64,000 nt of DNA from Abditibacterium sp. (GTDB taxonomy: Bacteria > Armatimonadota > Abditibacteriia > Abditibacteriales > Abditibacteriaceae), in NCBI GenBank assembly GCA_030448265.1, contig JAUJNG010000007.1, forward strand, positions 73,193-137,192. The letters are read 5' to 3'. This document shows positions 8,313 to 16,805 of this stretch, one piece after another (positions within the stretch are counted from its first letter, which is position 1; each line of letters opens with the position of its first letter). A program made the position numbers and the translations under genes. Under the pieces are notes generated by a model that searched no databases, was not told the DNA's origin, and saw nothing but the letters and a program-made list of their open reading frames with translations.

Positions 8313-11063
8313 ATGCCTCCAAGCCCGCTCCCGCCCGATGAAAATTCTCTGCCCCGCGATGAAACCACAGCGGCCTCTTCACTGGGTGAGGTGCGCTCCA
8401 CGCCCAGCGCAGCGCCCAGGCTCAGCCGCGAAGCAGAAGCGAAGCTGGCGCTCGAAGGCACCCTTATCGGCCCCGCCGTGGCGCGCACCTTGTGTTTGCT
8501 GTTTTTGTTGACCATCTTTTGCGTGCCGGTGCTGCAAACCGTCGCCAATGCGCGGCGCGGCGCGGCGATTGTGCCCGCGCTCTTTGAAGATCGTCAACTC
8601 CTTCCCGATGCGATCCAACTCAAGGGGTTCGAGACCCGTCTGGAGCGCGATTCGGTGGCCGCGCAGTGGGTGCTGCCGCGCGTGCAAAGCGCGCTGACGC
8701 GCGGCGGAGTGGGAAACGAGCAGGCTTATGTCGGGCGCTCCGGCGCTCTGGTTTACCGGCCCGATGTGGATTACCTGACCGGCGCCGGTTTTTTGAACGC
8801 CGCCGCGATGAAAGCGCGCGTCCAGGCCGAAACAGGCGAAGCCGCGCCGGTGCAGCCCGATCCGGTGCAGGCGATAGTGCGCTTCCGCGATCAACTGGCC
8901 CAGCGCGGCATCGACTTGATCCTCGTGCCCACGCCCCTGAAGCCGATGCTGCATCCCGATCAGCTTGCGGCGCGCTACGGGGAGTCTGCGGCGGCGCTGC
9001 AAAATCCATCCTACGAGCCATTCTTGCAGCAGATGGCGCGGCATCGAATCGTGGTGTGCGACCCGACCGCGCCACTCGAAAGCGCCAAAAGTCGCAGCGG
9101 AAAAGCGCAGTTTCTCGACACCGATACGCACTGGACGCCGGAGGCGATGCAAATTACGGCCACAGCACTGGCGGCCACCATCCGCGACAATGTGGAGCTG
9201 CCCGCGCCGCCACAATTCCGCCCCAGCCGCCGCGCCGTTGTGTGTTCCAATCGCGGCGATATTGCCACCATGCTGAAGATTCCGGCGGGGGAAGGATTGT
9301 TCCCGCCGCAGCAGGTGACGACCGAACAGGTGCTGAGCGAGGATGGCACGGTGTGGAAGCCGTCGCCGTCAGCCGATGTTCTTTTGCTGGGCGACAGCTT
9401 CACCAACATCTATTCCAAAGCGGGAATGGGCTGGGGAAGCGGCGCCGGCCTGGCCGAACAACTCTCCTTTGAGCTGCGCCGCCCCGTCGATGTGATTGCC
9501 GTGAACGCCGGTGGCGCTTCCACCTCGCGCCGCCATCTGCGCGACGACCTGCTGCGTGGCCGCGACCGTCTATCCGGCAAGCGCGTGGTGGTGTGGCAGT
9601 TCGCCATGCGCGATCTGGCACAGGGCAACTGGCAATTGATCGATTTATCGACATCGGGCCGTTCGGGTTCGGGTGGGGCCAGCGTGCCGCCGCCTTTGAT
9701 GCTGCGCCCCGCCAATCCGGCTGTCACGGCGCGTTTCCGCAGGGCACTGGCGCAAAAAGCCGCCGTGGTGGAAAGAAGCGGCACGCCGGTGCTGCATGGC
9801 ACGGGCGGCTGGATGTTTTACCTGCCCGATGTGCATTACGTGTCGAGCGGCGGCTTTTTGCGCCTGCGCGGCAATCCGCCAATAGATGCGCTGGGCAACT
9901 TCAAGCGCCCGCTTGATCGGCGCGGCAGAAAGCAGCTGGTGTTGACCGCAACCGCCACAACCACGCTGTATCCCGCAAAAAAGGGTTTTGGGGCCGTGGC
10001 GGTGCCCCAGGCGCCGCAAAATCCCTCGTTTGCCCGTTATCGTGAGGCGTTGACGGCGCAGGGCATCACGGTTTTCGACCCCACCGCGACGCTGCTTGCT
10101 CACAAGCGCCTTTCCAGCATTCCGGTGTTCCTGCCCACCGACTCGCACTGGACGTGGGACGCCATGAACGCGACGGCGGCGCAACTGGCACAACAGCTCC
10201 GCACACGAGAGAATCTGCCGCCGCGCTCGCCGGTGACTTACACACGCGGGCCGGCCCAGGTGAGAAACATCACCGATATTTCGCTCATGCTCAGGCGGCG
10301 CCCAGGCAACAGCCAGTTCGTGCGCGTGAGGCAGACGATTCAACAGGTCAAAACCTCCGACGGCAAGCCGTGGCGGCCTTCGCCTGCCGCCGACATTCTG
10401 GTGATGGGCGACAGCTTCGTCAATATGTATTCGCACGGCGGCTACTGGGGCAAAGGCGCCGGTTTCGCCGAGCAGTTGAGCTTCCATTTGCAACGTCCGG
10501 TCGATCTCATCGCCATGGATCGGGGCGGCGTCAACAAAACCCGCAAGGCGTTGCAGCGCGATATGCTCCAGGGCCGTGATCGCCTGGCGGGCAAGAAACT
10601 GGTGATCTACGAAGTGGCGTCGCGCTACCTCATGGAACGCAATTGGGACATCATCCGCCTGCCGGCGCCCAAACCAGGCGCGAAAGCGCCAGGGGGAACT
10701 CCCACAGCCGCCGCACCGCAAAACATCTGGGTGAGCGGCACCATTCGCGCGCACTCCGCCGTGCCGCAGCCCGACACCTCGCCCTACCAGGACATGGTGA
10801 TGACGCTGCGTTTGAGCAACCTGCGAGCGGTTTCGGCAGCGCAATCGGGCGTGGTGCCGCGCGGCGACATCGTGGTTTACCTGTGGGGTATGCGCCATGG
10901 CGCGCTCACACCAGCCGCCGGATGGAAAACGGGCCGGAAGGTGACCCTGCGCCTGGTGCCGTGGCGCTCGGTCGAAGAGCAATACGGCGGCTACGACCGC
11001 AGCGATCTCGAAGGCCCCGACATCGCGCGGCTACCGATGTATTGGGCGCAAATCCAGCCTTGA
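8313..11063 (+). CDS. Tandem double SGNH (AlgX/AlgJ-like) acetyltransferase, 916 aa
   Basis: A cytoplasmic, Pro-rich N-terminus is followed by one membrane segment (about residues 52-75). Two successive AlgX/AlgJ-type SGNH domains then lie outside. Domain 1 has the Asp-His motif TDTHW near residue 271 and the Ser motif LLGDSFTNIY near residue 360. Domain 2 repeats both as TDSHW near 610 and VMGDSFVNMY near 700. Each domain also carries GKGAGFAEQLSF- or GSGAGLAEQLSF-type blocks. A C-terminal region of about 130 aa has no clear family. Most family members have one such domain, so this is an internal duplication. Likely role: transfer of acetyl from the MBOAT partner to a polysaccharide. Confidence 0.88.
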   Translation: MPPSPLPPDENSLPRDETTAASSLGEVRSTPSAAPRLSREAEAKLALEGTLIGPAVARTLCLLFLLTIFCVPVLQTVANARRGAAIVPALFEDRQLLPDAIQLKGFETRLERDSVAAQWVLPRVQSALTRGGVGNEQAYVGRSGALVYRPDVDYLTGAGFLNAAAMKARVQAETGEAAPVQPDPVQAIVRFRDQLAQRGIDLILVPTPLKPMLHPDQLAARYGESAAALQNPSYEPFLQQMARHRIVVCDPTAPLESAKSRSGKAQFLDTDTHWTPEAMQITATALAATIRDNVELPAPPQFRPSRRAVVCSNRGDIATMLKIPAGEGLFPPQQVTTEQVLSEDGTVWKPSPSADVLLLGDSFTNIYSKAGMGWGSGAGLAEQLSFELRRPVDVIAVNAGGASTSRRHLRDDLLRGRDRLSGKRVVVWQFAMRDLAQGNWQLIDLSTSGRSGSGGASVPPPLMLRPANPAVTARFRRALAQKAAVVERSGTPVLHGTGGWMFYLPDVHYVSSGGFLRLRGNPPIDALGNFKRPLDRRGRKQLVLTATATTTLYPAKKGFGAVAVPQAPQNPSFARYREALTAQGITVFDPTATLLAHKRLSSIPVFLPTDSHWTWDAMNATAAQLAQQLRTRENLPPRSPVTYTRGPAQVRNITDISLMLRRRPGNSQFVRVRQTIQQVKTSDGKPWRPSPAADILVMGDSFVNMYSHGGYWGKGAGFAEQLSFHLQRPVDLIAMDRGGVNKTRKALQRDMLQGRDRLAGKKLVIYEVASRYLMERNWDIIRLPAPKPGAKAPGGTPTAAAPQNIWVSGTIRAHSAVPQPDTSPYQDMVMTLRLSNLRAVSAAQSGVVPRGDIVVYLWGMRHGALTPAAGWKTGRKVTLRLVPWRSVEEQYGGYDRSDLEGPDIARLPMYWAQIQP

Positions 11064-11185
11064 TGTGAGACTGTTGGCTTGCGCCTTCGCGGTGCGTTGA
11101 AGTCATTTCGCGCTCTGAAGATAAGGTTTGAAGCACCGCAGCTTTCTATCTATAGCTCGTAAGAATTGAGAGGCTTCAGGAAGAG

Positions 11186-11248
11186 GCGGGACTGACGTCC
11201 TCTTCCAATCGGAGGCAGTCAGGGATTGGAAGAGGACGTCAGTCCCGC
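11186..11248. repeat. Inverted repeat with GCGGGACTGACGTCC arms
   Basis: Perfect 25-bp arms, GCGGGACTGACGTCCTCTTC plus CAATC and its complement, enclose a 13-base loop. It is the first of three hairpins filling the 541-bp gap between the converging double-SGNH and gdmH-like genes. I see no gene in that gap. Confidence 0.88.
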
Positions 11249-11303
11249 TCGAACCTTTCGAGGTGCAGGTTCTATAGCGGTTCTCATTTGCTTCAATTTG
11301 GGG

Positions 11304-11376
11304 GCTTGGTAGGGACATGGCAGGCCAAAGCATCCCAATTGGTGGAAGGACATGGCCTGCCATGTCCCTACCAAGC
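11304..11376. repeat. Inverted repeat with GTAGGGACATGGCAGGCC arms
   Basis: Perfect 24-bp arms (GCTTGGTAGGGACATGGCAG plus GCCA and its complement) enclose about 25 bases. The outer edge GTAGGGACATG is shared with the palindrome at 3531-3558, which suggests a common family with variable centres. Confidence 0.88.
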
Positions 11377-11390
11377 TATCATTTCATCTG

Positions 11391-11532
11391 AGAATCAGTT
11401 TGAAAAGTCCTTTTGCGGTTTGTAGTAGCGCCGCGAGGCGCGTTTGGAAAGCGCAAGAGTTGATCTAAACGCGCCTCGCGGCGCTACTACAAACCGCTTT
11501 ACCAACAGCTACCGACTTTTCAAACTGATTCT
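11391..11532. repeat. Nested inverted repeat with GTAGTAGCGCCGCGAGG core
   Basis: The outer arms AGAATCAGTTTGAAAAGTC (11391-11409) pair with 11514-11532. The inner arms GCGGTTTGTAGTAGCGCCGC plus GAGGCGCGTTT (11415-11445) pair with 11467-11497. The inner arm recurs with few changes at 42644-42670 near ruvB, again inside a different outer pair. That pattern suggests one repeat landing next to or within another. Confidence 0.85.
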
Positions 11533-11561
11533 AAGAACCGCTCAATTTCTTTAAGTGCTAC

Positions 11562-11596
11562 AAAAAGCCTCGCAGTGGAAACTGCGAGGCTTTTTT
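11562..11596. terminator. Bidirectional intrinsic terminator between converging genes
   Basis: AAAAAGCCTCGCAG and CTGCGAGGCTTTTTT form a 9-10 bp GC-rich stem with A and T tracts on both sides. It lies 10 bp beyond the stop codon of the gdmH-like gene and would end transcription from both directions. Confidence 0.88.
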
Positions 11597-11605
11597 CATC
11601 CGAAT

Positions 11606-12784
11606 TTACGCGATTTTCCCCGAATGCCCTGGCGAACCCTTCCCCTCGTTTTCGCCAAAACGCCCGTGTCCAATGTGATTATTGACCACCAGTGTCCCCA
11701 TCACTTCCACAATCGCGCGCAGAGCGAGAAGCGCGGTGATGTCGGAGCAATCGTAAGGCGGCGAGACTTCGACGACTTCCATGCCCGCCAGCCCTGGCGC
11801 CGACACCAAACGCAGCAGTTTCAGCACTTCGCGCGGCAAAAATCCGCCTGGCTCGGGCCAGCCGGTGCCTGGGACGAAGCCGCAATCGACCGAATCGATA
11901 TCGAAGCTCAAATACACCGCTTTGGCGCCTTTCCAGGCGGTTTCGAGCGCGATTTCGGCGACTTTTTCGATGCCGAGTTCCTCGACATCACCGATGGTGA
12001 GGATGTTGGAGCCGCGCTTGAGGGATTCTTTGACGCCGATGCGCGGGCACTGCCAGCCGCCCAGCCCGATTTGCACTAAATTGATGGCGGGCGCGTTGGG
12101 GATGTTGGTGGCGTGGAACCAGGGCGTGGTGTGCATCCGCTCGTCCATGTCCTTTTCCTGCATATCGACGTGGCGGTCGATGTGGATGATGCCGACGTTG
12201 CCATCGACGTTTTCCGCGATGCCCTTTACGCACGGATAGCCAATCGAATGGTCGCCGCCGATCATAATCGGGAAAACGCCTTTGGCTTTGACAAACGAAA
12301 CCGCTTTGGCGATCTGATCGAACGATTTCTCGATGTTGGCGATGGTAAACACGTCGCCCAGGTCGCAGACATCGAGCGATTCGCGCATATCGAGCGCCAT
12401 TTCGTAGTTGTAGGTCGTGTAAAGCGCGCTGATTCTGCGAACCGCCTGCGGCCCGAAGCGCGTTCCGGCGCGGTAGGTGGTGCCGATGTCGAAGGGAATG
12501 CCCATCACGGCGCACTCGTAGTCGCCGACTTTGTTCACATCTTCGAGATAAGGGAATTTGAGAAAGGTGTTGATGCCCGCCCAATGCGGCAGTTCGCCGC
12601 GCGCGAACGTAGAAATGGTGCGGTCGCCGATGCTGGGCGCCGCTTCGAGGCCGAGTTCGAGGCCGCGTTTGATCTCTTCGAGATATTTTTTGTTGGGAAT
12701 GCGCGCTTCCTGGGCGGCGCCTTCGAGTCCGTGAAATTGGGAGGGGTCGTTGGGATGAAAACCCTCGTCGTGAAAAATGCCCAT
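11606..12784 (-). CDS. gdmH: Arginase-fold hydrolase, probable Ni-dependent guanidine hydrolase GdmH
   Basis: A 392-aa ureohydrolase. The metal ligands are H179 (GGDHS), D203, H205 and D207 (HIDRHVD), and D295 and D297 (SFDID). Several features differ from agmatinase and arginase and match what I recall of Synechocystis Sll1077, the guanidine hydrolase: DRH in place of DAH, PWFHATN near 221, GTGWPEPGG at 307-314, SPPYD and a long N-terminal extension before GTTYRAGTRFGP. It would split guanidine to urea and ammonia, and urease, the urea importer and a Ni transporter are all nearby. The last 23 residues diverge from Sll1077 and recur near 6.6 kb. Agmatinase or another guanidino hydrolase remains possible; hypA/hypB are not in view. 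Confidence 0.8.
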   Translation of the reverse strand: MGIFHDEGFHPNDPSQFHGLEGAAQEARIPNKKYLEEIKRGLELGLEAAPSIGDRTISTFARGELPHWAGINTFLKFPYLEDVNKVGDYECAVMGIPFDIGTTYRAGTRFGPQAVRRISALYTTYNYEMALDMRESLDVCDLGDVFTIANIEKSFDQIAKAVSFVKAKGVFPIMIGGDHSIGYPCVKGIAENVDGNVGIIHIDRHVDMQEKDMDERMHTTPWFHATNIPNAPAINLVQIGLGGWQCPRIGVKESLKRGSNILTIGDVEELGIEKVAEIALETAWKGAKAVYLSFDIDSVDCGFVPGTGWPEPGGFLPREVLKLLRLVSAPGLAGMEVVEVSPPYDCSDITALLALRAIVEVMGTLVVNNHIGHGRFGENEGKGSPGHSGKIA

Positions 12785-12820
12785 GAGTGGTGGTGGTTGA
12801 GGTGGTTAGGTTGTTGGAAT

Positions 12821-12966
12821 TCACCGGAAGCTGAAGCATCCGGCAGGAGGCCTGCGGCCGTTCGTGCTTCGCACGATTGCTCACCCCGTCGCAGTTGCAG
12901 ACGCTGGAACTCGTGCGGAGCACGAACGGCCGCAGGCCTCCTGCCGGATGCTTCAGCTTCCGGTGA
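12821..12966. repeat. Long inverted repeat, family B copy 1
   Basis: Arms of 56 bp begin TCACCGGAAGCTGAAGCATC and include GGCAGGAGGCCTGCGGCCG. It lies between the type III GS-like gene and the gdmH-like gene. Related copies are at 17216-17384 and 56416-56579, and a half-copy is at 22102-22124. If transcribed, the hairpin would separate gdmH from the rest of the block. Confidence 0.9.
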
Positions 12967-13021
12967 AATGGCGGCCCGCAAATCAAGCGGCCCAGAAAAA
13001 AGCGGGGCATCTCAGGGTATT

Positions 13022-14359
13022 TTAAAAGAATCGCGCGTAACGCCGAACTTCCCAATCGGAAATGGTGTTGTGATAAGCCTCGCACTCGGCGCGCTTGATG
13101 TCGATGAATTCGGCGCAAAGCTCCTCGCCCAGCACGGTTTTGAACCACTCGTCGCTTTCAAAAGCGTCGATGGCCTCGTCCAGAGTCTTCGGCAATTCTT
13201 CGATGCCAATTTCGTTAAGTTCCGCTTTGGAATGTTCGTAAACGTTTTCGTGATGCGCTTTTCCGGCGTCCAGACCGCGTTCGATGCCGTCCAGACCCGC
13301 CGCCAGCATCAGCGCCGACACCAGATATGGGTTGCAGCTCGAATCGGCGCCGCGAAACTCGACGCGCCCGCCGCCCATCGGCACGCGCAGGTTGAAAGCG
13401 CGATTGTTGTGGCCCAGCGCATTGAAAACCGGCGCCCACGAATAATAGCCCATCTGCCCTTTGCGAACCAGACGCTTGTAAGAATTGATCGTCGGCGCCG
13501 CGACCGCCATCAGTCCGCGCCCGTGTGCTTTGAGACCGCCGGTAAAACAGGCGCCAAGACCCGAAATCCCCACCTCATCGCCCGATTTGAAGAGGTTTTC
13601 GCCGCTCTGCGCGTCGGCGAGCGACATATTGAAGTGCGCGCCCGTCCCCGCTTTGTCGGCGAACGGTTTGGGCATAAACGTCGCCAGCAGCCCTTCCTGC
13701 GCCGCGACGTGCTTGGCCATCAGGCGCCAGAAAATATAGCGGTCGCTGGAGGTGAGGGCGTCGCAGTAGGCGAAATCGAATTCGTATTGGCCGTGTCCGT
13801 CCTCGTGGTCGAAGGAATACACGTCCCAGCCGAGTTCGTCCATATAGGTCACCATGGTGTCGAGAAACTCGAAGCCGTCGAGCATTCGTTTCACGTCGTA
13901 GCAGGCTTTGGGCTGGTTGTCGTCGGCGTTGGGGACGTGCAAATTACCGCTTTCATCCTGTTTGAGGACGTAAATTTCCGCCTCAATGCCCAGATTGAAG
14001 GTGAAGCCCAGCGATTTGGCGCGCTGCATCTGTTTTTGCAGCGCGACGCGCGTCGAAAGCGGATACGGCTCGCCTTTGAAGGTGTTTCCCGCCGCGAACC
14101 AGGCGACTTCCTTTTTCCACGGCAAAATGATGAGCGAATCGGGGTCGGGCAAGGCGGCGATTTCGTCGTCGTGCGGGCCTTGACCCAGACCTTCGAGCGC
14201 GAAGCCGGTGAACAATTCTGAGCCTTCCATCATGTGCGCGAGGTGATTGATGGGGACGCATTTGGCCTTGGGCACGCCGTGAATATCGACATAAGCGCCC
14301 ATCGCGTAGCGCACGCCCTGTTCTTTGAGTGATTGTTGAAGTTGTTGGAATTGGGACAT
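13022..14359 (-). CDS. glnT: Type III glutamate-ammonia ligase (GlnT-like)
   Basis: A 445-aa glutamine synthetase-fold ligase. The beta-grasp domain includes [17 protein letters not shown]. The catalytic domain has [39 protein letters not shown] and [15 protein letters not shown]. These fit the GlnT group, which also includes gamma-glutamylmethylamide synthetases, rather than GlnA or GSIII-N. It is encoded in a nitrogen-release block beside a gamma-glutamyltransferase, so it may assimilate ammonia or make a gamma-glutamyl amide. The substrate cannot be read from sequence. Confidence 0.88.
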   Translation of the reverse strand: MSQFQQLQQSLKEQGVRYAMGAYVDIHGVPKAKCVPINHLAHMMEGSELFTGFALEGLGQGPHDDEIAALPDPDSLIILPWKKEVAWFAAGNTFKGEPYPLSTRVALQKQMQRAKSLGFTFNLGIEAEIYVLKQDESGNLHVPNADDNQPKACYDVKRMLDGFEFLDTMVTYMDELGWDVYSFDHEDGHGQYEFDFAYCDALTSSDRYIFWRLMAKHVAAQEGLLATFMPKPFADKAGTGAHFNMSLADAQSGENLFKSGDEVGISGLGACFTGGLKAHGRGLMAVAAPTINSYKRLVRKGQMGYYSWAPVFNALGHNNRAFNLRVPMGGGRVEFRGADSSCNPYLVSALMLAAGLDGIERGLDAGKAHHENVYEHSKAELNEIGIEELPKTLDEAIDAFESDEWFKTVLGEELCAEFIDIKRAECEAYHNTISDWEVRRYARFF

Positions 14360-14372
14360 GATTTTTCAATGG

Positions 14373-14482
14373 GACGCTAATTTCGTTCGCCACCTTCGGG
14401 CGCTACGGCTTCGCCACACAATTTGAAAAAGTGGCGTTTGCCGAAGGCATTGCGTCCGAAGGTGGCGAACGAAGTTAGCGTC
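14373..14482. repeat. Inverted repeat between the creatininase-like and GS-like genes
   Basis: Arms of about 27 bp (GACGCTAATTTCGTTCGCCA on the left) enclose a 55-base loop. It occupies nearly the whole gap and has no clear relative elsewhere in the window. Confidence 0.82.
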
Positions 14483-14493
14483 ACATTCGATGA

Positions 14494-15231
14494 TTACAAA
14501 GGTGGTTTCTCGATCAGCGCCCGTTTGACGAGATAAGTCCAGTCGCGCACGATTTGCTCGAAGAGTTCGGCGCCCATTTCCGCCGTCGCCAGCGAGGGGC
14601 TTCCGGTGTGGCCTTCGTGACTGGTTTTGGGCACCGCATAAGAGAAAACCAGGTCGCGGGTGCGGTCAACGTCATCAAAAATGCGCTCAGTTCGCACCAA
14701 ATTTGGCGCGAGATGCAGCATCAGCGCGGTTTCGGCGGCGCCCGCGTGCCAGTCGAGCGCATCGGCTTCATAGGCCGCTTTGGTCGACGCCGACGCTTCG
14801 CAGACGTGTTTGGAAGCGATTTGCAGCTTCGGATGCCGCGCGCGCAAAATTTCGAGCGCACTTCGCAGCGGCGCGGCGTTGGAAACGTGGCCGCTCAGCA
14901 TCAAAATCCGCGTGAAACCGTAGGCGATGGTATCATCCAAAATTTCGCAAACCACGCGCGAAAGCGTTTCCGGCGAAAGCGAAAGCGTTCCAGGCCAGTG
15001 GCGCGTGTGGCCCAGCGCGCATCCAAACGGCAATGTCGGCAAAACGGGCACGGCGGTGCGAGCCGAAACCGCGTGAGCCACGATTTCGGCGCTTAGCGTA
15101 TCAACATTCAGGGGCAAATGCGGGCCGTGCTGCTCGGTCGAGCCGATGGGAAACAACACCATATCGACGCCATCGGCGCGCATATCGCGGATTTGTTCCC
15201 ACGTCAAATCGGCCCACAAAACTGGTTTCAA
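14494..15231 (-). CDS. Creatininase-family amidohydrolase
   Basis: Metal-dependent amidohydrolase of 245 aa. Family motifs are STEQHGPHLPLNVD (metal-binding Glu, His, Asp), GHTRHWPGTLSLS, SGHVSN where the family usually has NGHGGN, and DWHAGAAETALM. I start it at TTG 15231 (MKPVLWADLTW). That codon overlaps the ggt stop as TTGA with GGTGGG just upstream, and the longer frame only reads through the ggt end. Creatinine, a formylated pyrimidine or another cyclic amide are possible substrates. Beside two isochorismatase-like hydrolases it could open a creatinine-like ring, but this is context only. Confidence 0.85.
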   Translation of the reverse strand: MKPVLWADLTWEQIRDMRADGVDMVLFPIGSTEQHGPHLPLNVDTLSAEIVAHAVSARTAVPVLPTLPFGCALGHTRHWPGTLSLSPETLSRVVCEILDDTIAYGFTRILMLSGHVSNAAPLRSALEILRARHPKLQIASKHVCEASASTKAAYEADALDWHAGAAETALMLHLAPNLVRTERIFDDVDRTRDLVFSYAVPKTSHEGHTGSPSLATAEMGAELFEQIVRDWTYLVKRALIEKPPL

Positions 15232-16805
15232 AATCCCACCGCCTGGCCATCTTTGCGGCCATCCGAAGCGGCGCAGTAGCCGTCTCCGACTTTGCAAATC
15301 AGTTGCGCGCCACCAAAACCCCACTTTTCGGCCTCGGCGATGCGGTGCCCGCGCGCGGCGAGTTCTTGCAGCACTTGCGGCTCAAAACCACCTTCAAACG
15401 AGACTTCGCGCCCTCCCAAAACCCGCCAGCGCGGGGCGTCGCAGGCGGCTTGCGGGTTCTGAGCGCCATCGAAAAGGCGCGTCATCATTTGGAGGTGGCC
15501 CTGCGGCTGCATCGGGCCGCCCATCACGCCAAAACTGAGCAGCGGCGCGCCGTTTTGGGTGACGAAGGCGGGCAAAATGGTGTGGAGCGGGCGCTTGCCG
15601 CCCTCGACGCAGTTGGGATGCCCCGCCTGCAAATTGAAGCCGTAACCGCGATTTTGCAGCGCAATTCCCGTCCCAGGCACCACGATTCCCGATCCGAAAC
15701 CGCGATAATTGGATTGAATCAGCGAAACCATCATGCCCTTTGCGTCGGCGGTCGAAAGGTAAACCGTGCCGCCGTGCGGCGGGATGCCGAATTGCGGATC
15801 GCGCGCCTCGCTCATCTCGATCAGCGCCGCGCGTTCGTCCAGATACTGCCCTTCAAGAAACTGCTCGGCGCCGATTTTCATGGCGCGCGCATCGCCGAGA
15901 TAACGGCTGACATCGGCGAAAGCGAGTTTCATCGCCTCGATTTGCAGATGCAGACTGTCGGCGCCATCGAGCGGCAAAGCGCAGATTGGCGTGCGTTCCA
16001 GAATGCCGAGCGCGATCAGTGCGGCCAAACCCTGGCCGTTGGGCGGGATTTCGTGCAAAGTGCGCCCGCGATAATCGACGCCAATCGGTTCGACCCAATC
16101 GGCGCGATGCTCGGCTAAATCCGCGACTGTCATTGCGCCGCCGTGCGATTGCGAATCGGCGACGATTTTTTGCGCGATTTCGCCGCGATAAAAGCCTTCG
16201 CCGCGCGTCTGGGCGATGAGTTCGAGCGTTGTAGCGTGGTCTGGACTGCGAAAGGTCTCGCCGACTGCGGGCGCGCGCCCCGACGGGCAAAAGGTGCGCT
16301 GCCATGCGGGAAAATCGGCGAATACGCGATGCGACCCGCTCCACTGCGTGTAAGGCGAGACCGCGAAACCATCGCGCGCGTAGCGGATCGCCGCCTGGAA
16401 CAAATCCTCGAACGGCAGCGACCCAAAACGCTCCGCCAGCGCGACCCACGCCGACACCGCGCCTGGCACCGTCACCGCGTCCCAGCCGTGAAGCGGCATC
16501 GCATCGCGTCCGGCGAAGCGTTCCAGATTCCACCCCTGCGGCGCGCGACCCGATGCGTTGAGGCCGTGCAACTTTTCGCCGTCCCAAACCTGCGCGAAAG
16601 CATCCGAGCCAATGCCGTTGTTGCTCGGCTCGACCACGGTGAGCGTAATCGCGGTCGCAATCGCCGCATCGACGGCGTTGCCGCCGCGCGCCAGAATCTG
16701 CAAACCCGCCTGCGCCGCAAGCGGCTGCGAAGTCGCCACGACATTGCGCGCGAAAACCGGCATTCGCTGCGACGGATAAGGGAAATCCCAACGAAAATCG
16801 GTCAC
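15228..16805 (-). CDS. ggt: Gamma-glutamyltransferase (Ntn hydrolase)
   Basis: A 525-aa gamma-glutamyltranspeptidase homologue that cleaves gamma-glutamyl amide bonds. N-terminal landmarks are VATSQPLAAQAGLQIL and GGNAVDAAIATAITLTVVEP. The autocatalytic Thr lies in HGGTVYLSTAD, followed by SNYRGFGSGIVVPGTGI and GVMGGPMQPQGH. No signal peptide is visible, so it is probably cytoplasmic, unlike E. coli Ggt. It overlaps ridA at its start and the creatininase-like gene at its end by 4 bp each. With the GS-like ligase it could form a gamma-glutamylation and release cycle for amines. Confidence 0.9.
   Translation of the reverse strand: MTDFRWDFPYPSQRMPVFARNVVATSQPLAAQAGLQILARGGNAVDAAIATAITLTVVEPSNNGIGSDAFAQVWDGEKLHGLNASGRAPQGWNLERFAGRDAMPLHGWDAVTVPGAVSAWVALAERFGSLPFEDLFQAAIRYARDGFAVSPYTQWSGSHRVFADFPAWQRTFCPSGRAPAVGETFRSPDHATTLELIAQTRGEGFYRGEIAQKIVADSQSHGGAMTVADLAEHRADWVEPIGVDYRGRTLHEIPPNGQGLAALIALGILERTPICALPLDGADSLHLQIEAMKLAFADVSRYLGDARAMKIGAEQFLEGQYLDERAALIEMSEARDPQFGIPPHGGTVYLSTADAKGMMVSLIQSNYRGFGSGIVVPGTGIALQNRGYGFNLQAGHPNCVEGGKRPLHTILPAFVTQNGAPLLSFGVMGGPMQPQGHLQMMTRLFDGAQNPQAACDAPRWRVLGGREVSFEGGFEPQVLQELAARGHRIAEAEKWGFGGAQLICKVGDGYCAASDGRKDGQAVGF

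Noticed and set aside
11606..12784. Simple agmatinase or arginase annotation for the ureohydrolase
   Set aside because: The DRH metal loop, GTGWPEPGG, PWFHATN and N-terminal extension fit guanidine hydrolase better, and there is no arginine or polyamine gene nearby. It remains the main alternative.
12113..14221. 702-codon plus-strand open frame across gdmH and the GS-like gene
   Set aside because: It is a shadow of two real minus-strand genes and an inverted repeat, with no recognisable domain or start signal.
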